Below are positions 24,450 through 32,182 of a DNA stretch of 38,214 bases, piece by piece. The DNA is from Mycetocola sp. Lineage in GTDB: Bacteria > Actinomycetota > Actinomycetes > Actinomycetales > Microbacteriaceae. A program made the position numbers and the translations under genes. The stretch covers positions 1-38,214 of the forward strand of contig NZ_JAODMP010000048.1 in the NCBI RefSeq assembly GCF_025464835.1, written 5' to 3'. Under the pieces are notes generated by a model. The model had not been told where the DNA came from and did not search any database. It saw only the letters and a list, made by a program, of their open reading frames with translations. Position 1 is the first letter of the stretch. Each line of letters starts with the position of its first letter.

Positions 24450-25219
24450 GCACGCTGCTGCACAAACTCGGGGTGTGGGCCGTCGATTACATCGATGCCG
24501 GCGTCATGCACACCCGGTCGATGCTGACCTGGCGAGTCCCTCGGTCGTTCGGCGAGGGCGAGCCAGGCAAGCCGACCATCGTGCTTGTGCCCGGTGTGTA
24601 CGAGCGGTGGAGCTTCCTGCGCCCGATCGCCGAACGTCTCAACGCGGCAGGCTACCCGGTCAGTGTCGTGCACGGGCTCGGCTACAACCGCCGGCCGATT
24701 GTCGAGACGTCCGAGCGTCTTGCTCGCGCACTGTCGCGGGTTTCAGCCAACCCTGCCGGCCGGCTGATCGTCGCGCACAGCAAGGGAGGGCTCGTCGGCA
24801 AGCACATGCTGGTGTCGTCCTCCGAAGAACTGCACCTTCTCGGCCTCGTCGCCGTCTGCACCCCGTTCGCCGGCTCCCGCTACGCCCGGTACGTGCTGGG
24901 CCAGACCCTGCGCGCGTTCATCCCGACGAATGAGACGATCGTGAGCCTGGGCAGCAACTGGAGCGTCAACTCGAGGATCGTGTCGATCTTCGGTGGTTTC
25001 GACCCGCACGTGCCAGACGGCAGCGTGCTCACCGGGGCCACGAACGTACAACTCCCGGTGAACGGGCACTTCCGCATCCTGCACCAGCCGGAAACCCTCC
25101 AGGCCGTCAGTGAGGCCGTCGACCTCCTGGTGCGCTCATCCGAAGCGTCCACCGTGCTGGCCGCTGCCGCCGGCGATGGCGCCAGCACCGGTGAGGCCAC
25201 CCGCGAGCAAACGGCGTGA
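24446..25219 (+). CDS. Alpha/beta hydrolase, lipase-like
   Basis: 257 residues from the GTG at 24446 (GAAGGGA five bases upstream). IVLVPGVYERWSFLRPIAER near the oxyanion site, IVAHSKGGLVGKHML as the Ser elbow (GHSxG replaced by AHSKG), FGGFDPHVPDGS as the likely Asp region and LPVNGHFRIL as the His. The VAVCTPFAGSRYARY segment is seen in triacylglycerol-lipase-like proteins. C-terminal 25 residues are low-complexity Ala/Gly/Thr. No signal peptide. Confidence 0.82.
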   Translation: MSTLLHKLGVWAVDYIDAGVMHTRSMLTWRVPRSFGEGEPGKPTIVLVPGVYERWSFLRPIAERLNAAGYPVSVVHGLGYNRRPIVETSERLARALSRVSANPAGRLIVAHSKGGLVGKHMLVSSSEELHLLGLVAVCTPFAGSRYARYVLGQTLRAFIPTNETIVSLGSNWSVNSRIVSIFGGFDPHVPDGSVLTGATNVQLPVNGHFRILHQPETLQAVSEAVDLLVRSSEASTVLAAAAGDGASTGEATREQTA

Positions 25220-25623
25220 TGGACCTTCCGGACATCTCCGTCGCAGCGGTCGCAGTCATCCGGGACCGTCGGATGCTCATGGTCACCGCTCGCAGTCGCG
25301 ACGTGCTCTACCTCCCCGGCGGCAAGGTCGATCCGGGAGAGTCGCCGGCGGATGCCGCCGCGCGGGAAGCCCGCGAAGAGGTGGCGGTGGGCCTCGTGCC
25401 CGGCACCGTGCGCGAACTGTTCACCGTGGTGACGCAAGCGCACGGCGAACCCGACGGCCGGCGGGTGCGGATGGTGGTCTTCTCGGCCGAGACGGATGCA
25501 GAGCCTCGTCCGAGCGCCGAGGTCAGCGCTGTGCACTGGGTGACGACGGCCGACCTGAATCGTTGCCCGCCGGCCGGCTCGGAGGTGCTTCAGCGCCTCG
25601 CCGCGATGGGCCTCATCGACTGA
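25219..25623 (+). CDS. NUDIX hydrolase
   Basis: 134 residues; ATG at 25219 shares one base with the preceding stop (TGATG), a GTG one codon earlier is also possible. NUDIX box GGKVDPGESPADAAAREARE followed by EVAV: the catalytic Glu residues are kept, while the final Gly of the consensus is Ala. Small size and lack of extra domains suggest a nucleotide or sugar-nucleotide pyrophosphatase of MutT type; substrate unknown. Confidence 0.88.
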   Translation: MDLPDISVAAVAVIRDRRMLMVTARSRDVLYLPGGKVDPGESPADAAAREAREEVAVGLVPGTVRELFTVVTQAHGEPDGRRVRMVVFSAETDAEPRPSAEVSAVHWVTTADLNRCPPAGSEVLQRLAAMGLID

Positions 25624-25630
25624 GCAACTA

Positions 25631-25698
25631 CTGGTCGAGCGCTTGAGACGCGGGCCAGATCTCGATACTCGGCCTCGCTGCGCTCGGTCGCTACTCCA
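25631..25698. repeat. REP-like interspersed palindromic element (degenerate)
   Basis: CTGGTCGAGCG ... ATCTCGATACTCGG, then CTCGCTGCGCTCGGTCGCTA: the two halves resemble the TGGTCGAGTAGCG / CGATACGCTCGCTGCGCTC element that is scattered in many actinobacterial intergenic regions. Located eight bases after the NUDIX stop. Confidence 0.5.
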
Positions 25699-25731
25699 TT
25701 CCATCAACGATGCACCCCCCGGCGGTCGGGT

Positions 25732-25875
25732 AGGGCCCTCGAGTCGCGCGTTCAGCGACCGCCACGGCGTCTCGGTCGGCTGGGCCACCAGCGTCGCACC
25801 GGCGGCGGTGAGGGCATCCGTCGTGCCGGCGGCATCCGTCGTGCCTCGGGCGCTTGCGTTGCCGAACAGGGTCAC
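25732..25875 (-). pseudogene. Remnant of a VOC/glyoxalase-family gene (C-terminal part)
   Basis: Minus-strand reading gives TTDALTAAGATLVAQPTETP and then WRSLNARLEGP, which is characteristic of the last third of VOC-fold proteins. The usual end (GLQLTLF) is missing; the frame runs on into the REP-like repeat. Upstream no VOC start is found before the serine hydrolase stop. This explains about 140 bases of the 339-base gap 25624-25962. Confidence 0.45.
25813..25845. repeat. Direct repeat with a nearby inverted copy
   Basis: GGCATCCGTCGTGCC at 25813-25827 and 25831-25845 (18-bp period). Its reverse complement GCACGACGGATGCC recurs at 25939-25952, so a palindromic pair flanks about 90 bases, part of the decayed VOC region. 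Confidence 0.6.
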
Positions 25876-25962
25876 GAATCGTGGAAAACTCCAGCCGTTC
25901 CTGGCAACGCTGCACCCAGTCCCGCCTTCTGTGGCAACGCACGACGGATGCCACGCCCGAGC

Positions 25963-26886
25963 TCAGTGAATGTACTCGACGAGATCCAGTCCGAGGGTGT
26001 GAAGGGCGTCGTAAACCGCGAGCCTCGTCGACAGGTCGGTGTCGGCGAAGGAGACGGCGACCGCATAGGCGACGCCCGCCCGTGGACCGCGCACCACCCC
26101 AGCATCTGCCCGGACCCCGGGGTCGACACCGGTCTTGTTGAACATCTGCATGCCGTGATCCCCTGAACGGTGCGACAGCGGATCCATCCCGAAGGCGGAT
26201 GCCACCATCGAGAGGTCGGTGTTGAGCGACAGCCAGCCGGCCACCCGCTGGCTCGTCGCCTGGTCGACGATCTCCCCGCGAGCGAGAGCGGAGAACAGCC
26301 AGGCGATCTCCTTCATCGAACCGACAGACAGGTGCGGTGCGTCGTCCGGTCCGCGCTTGTCGCGGGCACGGTCAAGGAGGGCGGTGCGCTTGAGCCCGAT
26401 CGACTCGGCCCGCCTGCTCACCGAATCAAGGCCGATCAGGCGCAGCAGCACGTTGGTCGCGAGGTTGTCGCTCGTTGCACCGATCAGCGCAGCGAGGTCA
26501 GCGACCGGCAGCGACGGCGCCTGGAGATGCTGCCAGATCCCGGAGTTCCCGACGGAATCGTTCGACTCCCTGTCAAGGATCGTGAGGGCCGCGAACTCGG
26601 TGTCGGACAACCTGGCGGCGACGTCGATCAGCAGCAGCACCTTGCCGATCGATGCGGTCGGCATGACCACGTAGTCGTCGACGCTCAACAGCTCGGCGCC
26701 CGTTGAGAGATCGGTGACGCGCGCGGAGACCAGCACGCCGTTCCGTGCGAGGAAGCCGAGGGCTTTCAGGCTTCTGGCGAACGTTTCAGCCGGCTCGGCC
26801 GACCGATGCCTGGCGCGTCGACGCTCCCGCTGCCGCGTGCGGCTGTACGGCTGGGGTGCAGCTGGGTGTTGCGTCGACGGTACCAC
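25963..26886 (-). CDS. Beta-lactamase-fold serine hydrolase
   Basis: 307 residues from the GTG at 26886 (GGAG nine bases upstream). SxxK in PTASIGKVLL (S79, K82), SDN in GATSDNLATN (S139-N141) and KTG in FNKTGVDPG (K251-G253) match class A beta-lactamases and related hydrolases (PF13354 type). No ExxLN omega-loop Glu is visible between SDN and KTG, and no signal peptide: the first 35 residues are Arg-rich and hydrophilic. So it may be a cytoplasmic peptidase or esterase rather than a resistance enzyme; the true start could also differ. Confidence 0.75.
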   Translation of the reverse strand: MVPSTQHPAAPQPYSRTRQRERRRARHRSAEPAETFARSLKALGFLARNGVLVSARVTDLSTGAELLSVDDYVVMPTASIGKVLLLIDVAARLSDTEFAALTILDRESNDSVGNSGIWQHLQAPSLPVADLAALIGATSDNLATNVLLRLIGLDSVSRRAESIGLKRTALLDRARDKRGPDDAPHLSVGSMKEIAWLFSALARGEIVDQATSQRVAGWLSLNTDLSMVASAFGMDPLSHRSGDHGMQMFNKTGVDPGVRADAGVVRGPRAGVAYAVAVSFADTDLSTRLAVYDALHTLGLDLVEYIH

Positions 26887-27043
26887 TGGCAAAATCTCCG
26901 TAGAGTGACCGGTCCGCTGGATTCCCGGCGCCGCCCACAGATTGCTCTGGCCTGGCCGAAATACGGATGCCCGCGCCTGAAGCACGGACGATCGCCGTGG
27001 CCGTGTCTCCAAGTATCGCAGACTCACCAAGTCGGAGGAGGCG

Positions 27044-29059
27044 CTACCAGATGGTGACCCGCTGTGACGGGTCCAGCCAGAGGGCATCCGCCGGGGTGAC
27101 GGCGAAGGTCTGATAGAACTCGTCGATGTTCCGCACGATCTGGTTGCAGCGGAACTCGTTTGGCGAGTGCGGGTCGATCGCGAGGAGCCGGATCACCTCG
27201 GCATCGCGGCCTTTCTGCTGCCAGGCTTGCGCCCAGGAGAGGAAGAACCGCTCACCGCCCGTGAGCCCGTCGATCACCGGCGGCTCCTGCCCTGCCAGCG
27301 AAATCAGGTACGCCTTCCATGCGATGGACAGACCACCGAGGTCGCCGATGTTCTCGCCGATGGTGAGCGCTCCGTTGACGTGGTGGTCAGGAACCTGGGC
27401 CGGTGCGAGGGCGTTGAACTGGGCGATCAGCGACGCGGTCCGCTTCTCGAACGCCTTGCGGTCTTTGGCGGTCCACCAGTCGGTGAGCTTCCCGGTGCCG
27501 TCGTACTTCGAGCCCTGGTCGTCGAAGCCGTGCCCGATCTCGTGCCCGATGACCGCTCCGATCGCACCGTAGTTCGCTGCGGCATCCCTGCCCTGCTCGA
27601 AGAAGGGAAACTGAAGAATCGCCGCGGGGAAGACGATTTCGTTGAAGCCGGGGTTGTAATAGGCGTTGATCGTCTGGGGAGTCATGAACCACTCCTCGCG
27701 ATCGAGCGGCTTCCCGATCTTGCCGAGCTCGCGGCGGAACTCGAACAGGCTCGCTCGGCGAACGTTGCCGAGCAGGTCGGTCCTCTGCACGTCGAGGCTC
27801 GAGTAATCCCGCCACTTCGACGGGAACCCGATCTTGGGGGTGAACTGCTCGAGCTTCTCGAGCGCCCGCTTACGGGTGTCGTTGCCCATCCAGGTCAGCG
27901 TGCTGATCGACTGGCGGTAGGCCTCGACGAGGTTGGCGACGAGCACATCCATGGACGCCTTCGCCTCAGCCGGGAAGTGCCTGTCGACGTAGATCTTGCC
28001 GACGGCTTCGCCGAGCACGCTCTCGACGAGCGACACGCCCCGCTTCCACCGGTCGCGGATCTCCGGCGTCCCTGAAAGGGTGCGGCCGTAGAAGCCGAAA
28101 TTGGATGCCACGAAGTCGCGCGAGAGATAGGGCGCGGCGCCGTGGACGACCTTCCAGGCGAGCCAGTCCTTCCACGCCGCGAGCTTCGACGGCACGAGAA
28201 GCGGAGCGAGCCCGGCGAAGAAGCTCGGCTGGCGGACGACGACCTCCTGAAACGCGCCCTCGGGTGCCCCGAGTGCCTGGAGCCAGGCGTCGATCAGCGT
28301 GCGGTCCTTGGAAGCGCCGGCGAACAGCCCTGCGGCTTCGTCCCAGGTGTGCAGGTTGTAGGTGGCTTCGCTGTCGCGGGAACGGACGTTGTCCCAGTGC
28401 ACGGCGGCGATGGCTGTCTCGATGTCGAACACGTGCTGCGCGCGGACGACGGCGCTCCGGAATTGCGTCCCGCCTGGGAGCCCTTCGGCAACCAGCTCGA
28501 ACATCTGCTCGATGTGCGAGACATAGGCGGTTCGGATTGAAGCGAACTTGTCGTCACGGTAGTAACTCTCATCGGGCAGCGAGATCCCGCCCTGCTCGAG
28601 GAGGACGAGATACCGCTCAGGGTTGCCCGGGTCGTTGTCGACGTAGAGCTGGAGGAACCCGCTCACCCCTGCCCGTTCCAGTTGGGCCGTCGTGCGCACG
28701 AGCTGCTCGATCGACCCGATGTTCTCGATCGCTGCGAGCTGCCCGGCGACAGGCGTCGCGCCGAGCGCCTCGACCAGGTCCTCGTCCATGAAGCTCGCGT
28801 AGAGGTCGCCGACCTTGCGCTGCTCGGGGTCCGCGTTCTCATCGTCTGGGGCATCCTGCGCCTCCAGGATGATCGCCTGCACCGCCTTCTCTGCCTCCTC
28901 TGCGAGCATGTGGAAGGAGCCCCATCGGGCCTTGTCGGCCGGGATCTCGGTGCGGGCGAGCCACTGGCCGTTGACGTGCCTGTAGAGGTCGTCCTGAGGC
29001 CGGACCGCTGGGTCGAGTTCGTCGAGGGAGATTCCGGAAGGAAGAGCCGCGTTCGTCAT
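27044..29059 (-). CDS. M13-family zinc metallopeptidase (PepO/neprilysin-like)
   Basis: 671 residues, typical length for bacterial M13. The zinc motif is VIGHEIGHGFDDQGSKYD (H506, E507, H510) with the third ligand in IGENIGDLGGLS (E569, D573). NAYYNPGFNEIVFPAAILQF is the substrate-binding landmark of the family. The N-terminus has no signal peptide, so it is probably an intracellular oligopeptidase. Start: ATG at 29059 with TAGGGT exactly six bases upstream. Confidence 0.95.
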   Translation of the reverse strand: MTNAALPSGISLDELDPAVRPQDDLYRHVNGQWLARTEIPADKARWGSFHMLAEEAEKAVQAIILEAQDAPDDENADPEQRKVGDLYASFMDEDLVEALGATPVAGQLAAIENIGSIEQLVRTTAQLERAGVSGFLQLYVDNDPGNPERYLVLLEQGGISLPDESYYRDDKFASIRTAYVSHIEQMFELVAEGLPGGTQFRSAVVRAQHVFDIETAIAAVHWDNVRSRDSEATYNLHTWDEAAGLFAGASKDRTLIDAWLQALGAPEGAFQEVVVRQPSFFAGLAPLLVPSKLAAWKDWLAWKVVHGAAPYLSRDFVASNFGFYGRTLSGTPEIRDRWKRGVSLVESVLGEAVGKIYVDRHFPAEAKASMDVLVANLVEAYRQSISTLTWMGNDTRKRALEKLEQFTPKIGFPSKWRDYSSLDVQRTDLLGNVRRASLFEFRRELGKIGKPLDREEWFMTPQTINAYYNPGFNEIVFPAAILQFPFFEQGRDAAANYGAIGAVIGHEIGHGFDDQGSKYDGTGKLTDWWTAKDRKAFEKRTASLIAQFNALAPAQVPDHHVNGALTIGENIGDLGGLSIAWKAYLISLAGQEPPVIDGLTGGERFFLSWAQAWQQKGRDAEVIRLLAIDPHSPNEFRCNQIVRNIDEFYQTFAVTPADALWLDPSQRVTIW

Positions 29060-29065
29060 AGCTCC

Positions 29066-29071
29066 ACCCTA
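29066..29071 (-). promoter_or_regulatory. Predicted -10 of leaderless M13 peptidase promoter
   Basis: TAGGGT, six bases GGAGCT, ATG. GGAG here is only two bases before the start, too close to act as a ribosome site. Confidence 0.45.
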
Positions 29072-29086
29072 GGAGACTGGCGATCG

Positions 29087-29218
29087 TTAAGGGCGGGTGA
29101 TTTCCGAGCCGGGGACGGACCCGCGAGCGCAGCGACTCCGGGGTCGCGCCGACTCGACGTCGCGGCGGCGGGAGAGGACCGATGCCGCCAGGCCGACCAC
29201 GATCGCGAGCGCGGCCAT
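29087..29218 (-). pseudogene. Possible remnant: C-terminal membrane helix of a lost gene
   Basis: 43-codon frame starting MAALAIVVGLAASVLSRRRD, a membrane helix with a positive RRR end like the last helix of a transporter, then a charged tail. It begins in a TGATG overlap with the VOC remnant stop. No full gene precedes it, so I read it as a deletion junction. Part of it (29118-29145, GACCC...GGGTC around GCGAGCGCAGCGA) looks like another REP-like palindrome. Confidence 0.35.
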
Positions 29219-29277
29219 CAGGCGAGCTGATCAGGGTTCGGGCAGTCGATCACGACGCTGCGCAATTCTCCGATCAT
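29218..29277 (-). pseudogene. Remnant: first 19 codons of a VOC/glyoxalase gene
   Basis: Reads MIGELRSVVIDCPNPDQLA then stop. This is the usual start of glyoxalase-like VOC proteins (Met-Ile-Gly-x-Leu-x-Ser-Val-Val-x-Asp-Cys-Pro). TAGTCT lies seven bases upstream, so the old promoter may persist. The rest of the gene is gone. With the helix remnant and repeat it accounts for most of the 285-base gap 29060-29344. Confidence 0.5.
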
Positions 29278-29344
29278 GGCAGCGAGACTACGTCCCTCCC
29301 GGGAGGAGGTGGAAGCCCCGATCCGCCGCGGGCGGGCCCAAGGG

Positions 29345-29905
29345 TCACTCCAGGGTTCTGGGAAGAACCCTTTCGGGCCGACCGGTGTCAGCGGGGGCGA
29401 GCTCGTCGTCGCCGGGGTCGGCAACGGGCCCGCGCGCGTTCACGTGGGCGAAGATCACCGCCGCGACCGAGGTTCCCACACAGATGATTGCCAGCGGATT
29501 GCACAGGGCGGTCGACATCTCGACGGCCCATGGCTCGCTCCCGTCGGCAAGGACCGACCGGAGTTCGGGCATCGCCTCGGGGACGGTGAGCCCGAAGAGC
29601 ACGCCACTGATCCATGACATGACGAGAGGGACGACCGTCGAAGGACGGATGCGGTACCCGGCGCGGACCGCGCGTCGGATGCCGAGCCCAGCCAGAACGT
29701 GCAGCAGCACGATCAGCGGGCCGAGGGTCAAGGCGAAGACCGGAACGAGCACCCCGCTGACGCCGAAGAGGACGCGCCCAGCCACGATCCACGCGGCGAG
29801 GAGGATGCCGCCGAGGGTGACCACGAGTGCGAGCCCGCCACCGCGCGCCGAGCGTGCCGAACCGGCCGGTGTGCGCGCATCCGTTCCCTGGATTGAGTCG
29901 GTCAT
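29345..29905 (-). CDS. Hypothetical four-helix membrane protein
   Basis: 186 residues from the ATG at 29905, with AGGAGG four bases upstream; the open frame above it overlaps the MATE gene and is not coding. Four hydrophobic stretches: LALVVTLGGILLAAWIVAG, VLVPVFALTLGPLIVLLHVL, STVVPLVMSWISGVLFGLTV and PLAIICVGTSVAAVIFAHV. No recognised domain. The C-terminal tail is charged and an 8-bp hairpin lies over its last codons. Confidence 0.7.
   Translation of the reverse strand: MTDSIQGTDARTPAGSARSARGGGLALVVTLGGILLAAWIVAGRVLFGVSGVLVPVFALTLGPLIVLLHVLAGLGIRRAVRAGYRIRPSTVVPLVMSWISGVLFGLTVPEAMPELRSVLADGSEPWAVEMSTALCNPLAIICVGTSVAAVIFAHVNARGPVADPGDDELAPADTGRPERVLPRTLE
29352..29371. repeat. Perfect 8-bp inverted repeat over the last codons of the membrane protein
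   Basis: AGGGTTCT, loop GGGA, AGAACCCT, then TTT on the plus strand. It ends four bases before the stop codon of the minus-strand gene. It could block transcripts coming from either side or be a coincidental coding palindrome. Confidence 0.4.
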
Positions 29906-29971
29906 GGGTCCTCCTGTCTGCCGACTCCAGCCTCTCAGCAGGCGGATCGAATGCCAAAAGGCGTGGTGTCC

Positions 29972-29977
29972 TAGGCT
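29972..29977 (+). promoter_or_regulatory. Predicted -10 of leaderless MATE promoter
   Basis: TAGGCT, six bases CGAGCA, GTG at 29984. Same hexamer as upstream of hemB. Confidence 0.45.
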
Positions 29978-29983
29978 CGAGCA

Positions 29984-31297
29984 GTGACTACCGTGAACCG
30001 CGACATCCTGCGTCTCGCGGTCCCGACCTTCGGTGCGCTCGTCGCCGAACCGCTGTTCCTTCTCGCCGACTCGGCCATGGTCGGCCACCTGGGCATCACC
30101 CCGCTCGCCGGACTCGGCATCGCCGGAGTGGTGATCCAGACGATCATCGGCCTCATGGTGTTCCTCGCCTACGCGACGACCCCGGCAGTCGCCCGGCGGC
30201 TGGGCGCTGGCGACGAACGCGGCGCGGTCTCCGTCGGGATCGACGGATTGTGGCTCGCCCTCGGCCTGGGCGCTCTGCTCGGAATCTCCGGCTGGTTCGC
30301 CACACCGCTCCTCGTGAGTCCGTTCGGGGCGTCGCCGGATGTCACGGAGCAGGCATCCGTCTACCTCTCGATGTCGATGGCTGGCCTGCCGGCGATGCTG
30401 CTCGTCTTCGCGGCGACCGGCCTGCTGCGCGGGCTGCAGGACACGCGCACACCGCTTCTCGTGGCGACGGCAGGCTTCGCCGCGAACATCGCCCTCAACT
30501 TCGTGCTCATCTACCTGCTCGACCTTGGCATCGCAGGGGCGGCCCTCGGCACGGTTCTGGCGCAGTGGGGCATGGCGGTGGCGTACCTCGCCGTGGTTGT
30601 GCATCACGCCCGCCGAACAGGCGCATCGGTTCGACCACACCGGGCCGGGATTTCGGGCTCGGCGTTCTCGGGCGGCTGGCTGTTCGTCCGCACGGTGAGC
30701 CTGCGCGTCGCGATCCTGCTGGCCAGCTTCGTCGCGACCGGCCTCGGCACGGCGGAGCTCGCCGGGTTCCAGATCGTGATGACTCTGTTCACCTTCACGG
30801 CGTTCGCGCTCGATGCCCTTGCGATCGCCGCACAGGCCCTCATCGGCAAGAGCCTCGGGGCCGCGGACACCACCCTCGTGCGCTCGATCCTGGCACGGTG
30901 CCTGCAGTGGGGAGTGGGCTCGGGTCTGATCCTCGGGCTGGTCGTGATCGCCACCTCAGGGATCGCCGGCCTGCTCTTCACGGGCGACCCGGACCTCGCC
31001 CTGCTGCTGATGCCGAGCCTTGTGATCCTCGGCATCAGCACCCCGCTGGCCGGGTTCGTGTTTGTGCTCGACGGCGTGCTGATCGGCGCCGGTGACGCCC
31101 GTTATCTCGCGCTCACCGGCATCCTGAACGTTGCTGTCTTCGTGCCGCTGGCCTTGTGGGTGCTCGCCGCCGCGCCCTCCGATGCCACCGGGCTCGCCCT
31201 GCTCACTGCCGCGTTCTCGATCGGGTACCTGGCCGCTCGCGCCGTGACGCTCGGGCTCCGGGCCCGCACGACGGCCTGGATGCGCACGGGCGCGTAA
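29984..31297 (+). CDS. MATE-family efflux transporter (DinF-like)
   Basis: 437 residues with about 12 hydrophobic helices. LRLAVPTFGALVAEPLFLLA and DSAMVGHLGITPLAGLGIAG are the MATE N-terminal signature; AATGLLRGLQDTRTPLL and DALAIAAQALIGKSLGAAD are further family blocks. Cation-drug antiporter of the cytoplasmic membrane; substrate unknown, DinF branch likely. The GTG start fits a leaderless message; a GTG three codons on is the alternative. Confidence 0.93.
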   Translation: MTTVNRDILRLAVPTFGALVAEPLFLLADSAMVGHLGITPLAGLGIAGVVIQTIIGLMVFLAYATTPAVARRLGAGDERGAVSVGIDGLWLALGLGALLGISGWFATPLLVSPFGASPDVTEQASVYLSMSMAGLPAMLLVFAATGLLRGLQDTRTPLLVATAGFAANIALNFVLIYLLDLGIAGAALGTVLAQWGMAVAYLAVVVHHARRTGASVRPHRAGISGSAFSGGWLFVRTVSLRVAILLASFVATGLGTAELAGFQIVMTLFTFTAFALDALAIAAQALIGKSLGAADTTLVRSILARCLQWGVGSGLILGLVVIATSGIAGLLFTGDPDLALLLMPSLVILGISTPLAGFVFVLDGVLIGAGDARYLALTGILNVAVFVPLALWVLAAAPSDATGLALLTAAFSIGYLAARAVTLGLRARTTAWMRTGA

Positions 31298-31398
31298 CCG
31301 AGGAACACTCAACAGGCTTTTTGGCGCTGCGCACACGCCCGGCAACAGACATGGGCCGGTTCCAGCGGCTGCGCCCTGTGGAACGTCGACGGTGCTGG

Positions 31399-31404
31399 CA
31401 GACT
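31399..31404 (+). promoter_or_regulatory. Predicted -10 of leaderless RBBP9-like promoter
   Basis: CAGACT, six bases CGGAGA, ATG at 31411. The GGAG is only one base from the ATG. Confidence 0.35.
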
Positions 31405-31410
31405 CGGAGA

Positions 31411-31974
31411 ATGGCCCCCCGAATCGTCGTCGCCCACGGCTACCGTGCCGCTCCCACGAAACACTGGTTCCCGTGGCTCGTCGAGCAGTTCGAGCCTGGC
31501 GTGGTGCGGGTGCCGGCGCTTCCGAACTCGAGGCACCCCCAGCCAGGGCCGTGGCTCGAAACCCTGCAGGATGCCGTTGGCGATGTGGACGACGACACCA
31601 TCCTGATCGGGCACAGCCTGGGGTCGATCACGACGCTGCGGCTGCTCGCAGAATTGCCGCAGCCGTGGACGCTCAGGGGGCTCATCCTCGTGGCGGGTTT
31701 CACCCAGCCACTGCCGAACCTCCCCATGCTCGACCCGTTCACCGCCGCACCGCTGGATGTTCAGGCGATTCTCGATGGCGCCAGGCACAGGCACGTGTTC
31801 GGATCGGACAACGACACCACCGTCGCGCCCCCGATCACAGCGGCCATGGCACGCAGCCTGGAGGCCCCGCTGACCATCGTCCCGGGCGGCGGGCATTTCG
31901 TTGAGCGGCAGGGCTGCCGCTCTCTGCCGGAACTTCGGCCCATCCTCGACAGAATTCTCTCGGCAGCCGACTGA
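31411..31974 (+). CDS. RBBP9/YdeN-family alpha/beta hydrolase
   Basis: 187 residues. Short alpha/beta hydrolase without lid: IVVAHGYRAAPTKHWFPWL, nucleophile elbow LIGHSLGSITTLRLL, Asp in FGSDNDTTV and His in VPGGGHFVERQG. The AP-T-HWFPWL region is characteristic of PF06821 serine hydrolases. Cytoplasmic; physiological substrate unknown. A hairpin terminator follows at 32001. Confidence 0.88.
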   Translation: MAPRIVVAHGYRAAPTKHWFPWLVEQFEPGVVRVPALPNSRHPQPGPWLETLQDAVGDVDDDTILIGHSLGSITTLRLLAELPQPWTLRGLILVAGFTQPLPNLPMLDPFTAAPLDVQAILDGARHRHVFGSDNDTTVAPPITAAMARSLEAPLTIVPGGGHFVERQGCRSLPELRPILDRILSAAD

Positions 31975-32000
31975 CGGAGTGTTTCGGCCAGCAGCTCTAT

Positions 32001-32026
32001 GGCGCTGCGTTTTTCGTTGCAGCGCC
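32001..32026 (+). terminator. Intrinsic terminator
   Basis: GGCGCTGC (32001-32008) and GCAGCGCC (32019-32026), perfect 8-bp stem, then TCTTT. Ends the RBBP9-like gene and insulates the siderophore operon downstream. Confidence 0.65.
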
Positions 32027-32155
32027 TCTTTGGATGTGATCCTCCCGCTTCGATCTGATGCTCAAGCCGCCAAAGCGTGCGGGACAGGACGACGTCGAAT
32101 CCGCACTCGACAGCATGCTCACAGCACCGCGCTGAGAAAAAACTTCTGTACCAAG

Positions 32156-32174
32156 TGAGGTTAGGCATGCCATA
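32156..32174 (+). promoter_or_regulatory. DtxR/IdeR-like iron box
   Basis: TGAGGTTAGGCATGCCATA matches 13 of 19 positions of the TTAGGTTAGGCTAACCTAA consensus, with a near-perfect left half. It overlaps the predicted -10 (32171-32176) of the siderophore-interacting-protein gene, so an iron-loaded DtxR-family repressor would block it. Confidence 0.6.
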
Positions 32175-32176
32175 CT
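32171..32176 (+). promoter_or_regulatory. Predicted -10 of leaderless SIP promoter
   Basis: CATACT, six bases TAGGCA, ATG at 32183. No Shine-Dalgarno sequence between. Confidence 0.45.
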
Positions 32177-32182
32177 TAGGCA

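Noticed and set aside
25963-26886. True class A beta-lactamase
   Set aside because: The catalytic Glu of the omega loop and a secretion signal are missing, so only a fold-level call is given.
32027-32155. Small gene between the terminator and the iron box
   Set aside because: Frames here have no start with a ribosome site or -10 and no recognisable protein; read as promoter DNA.
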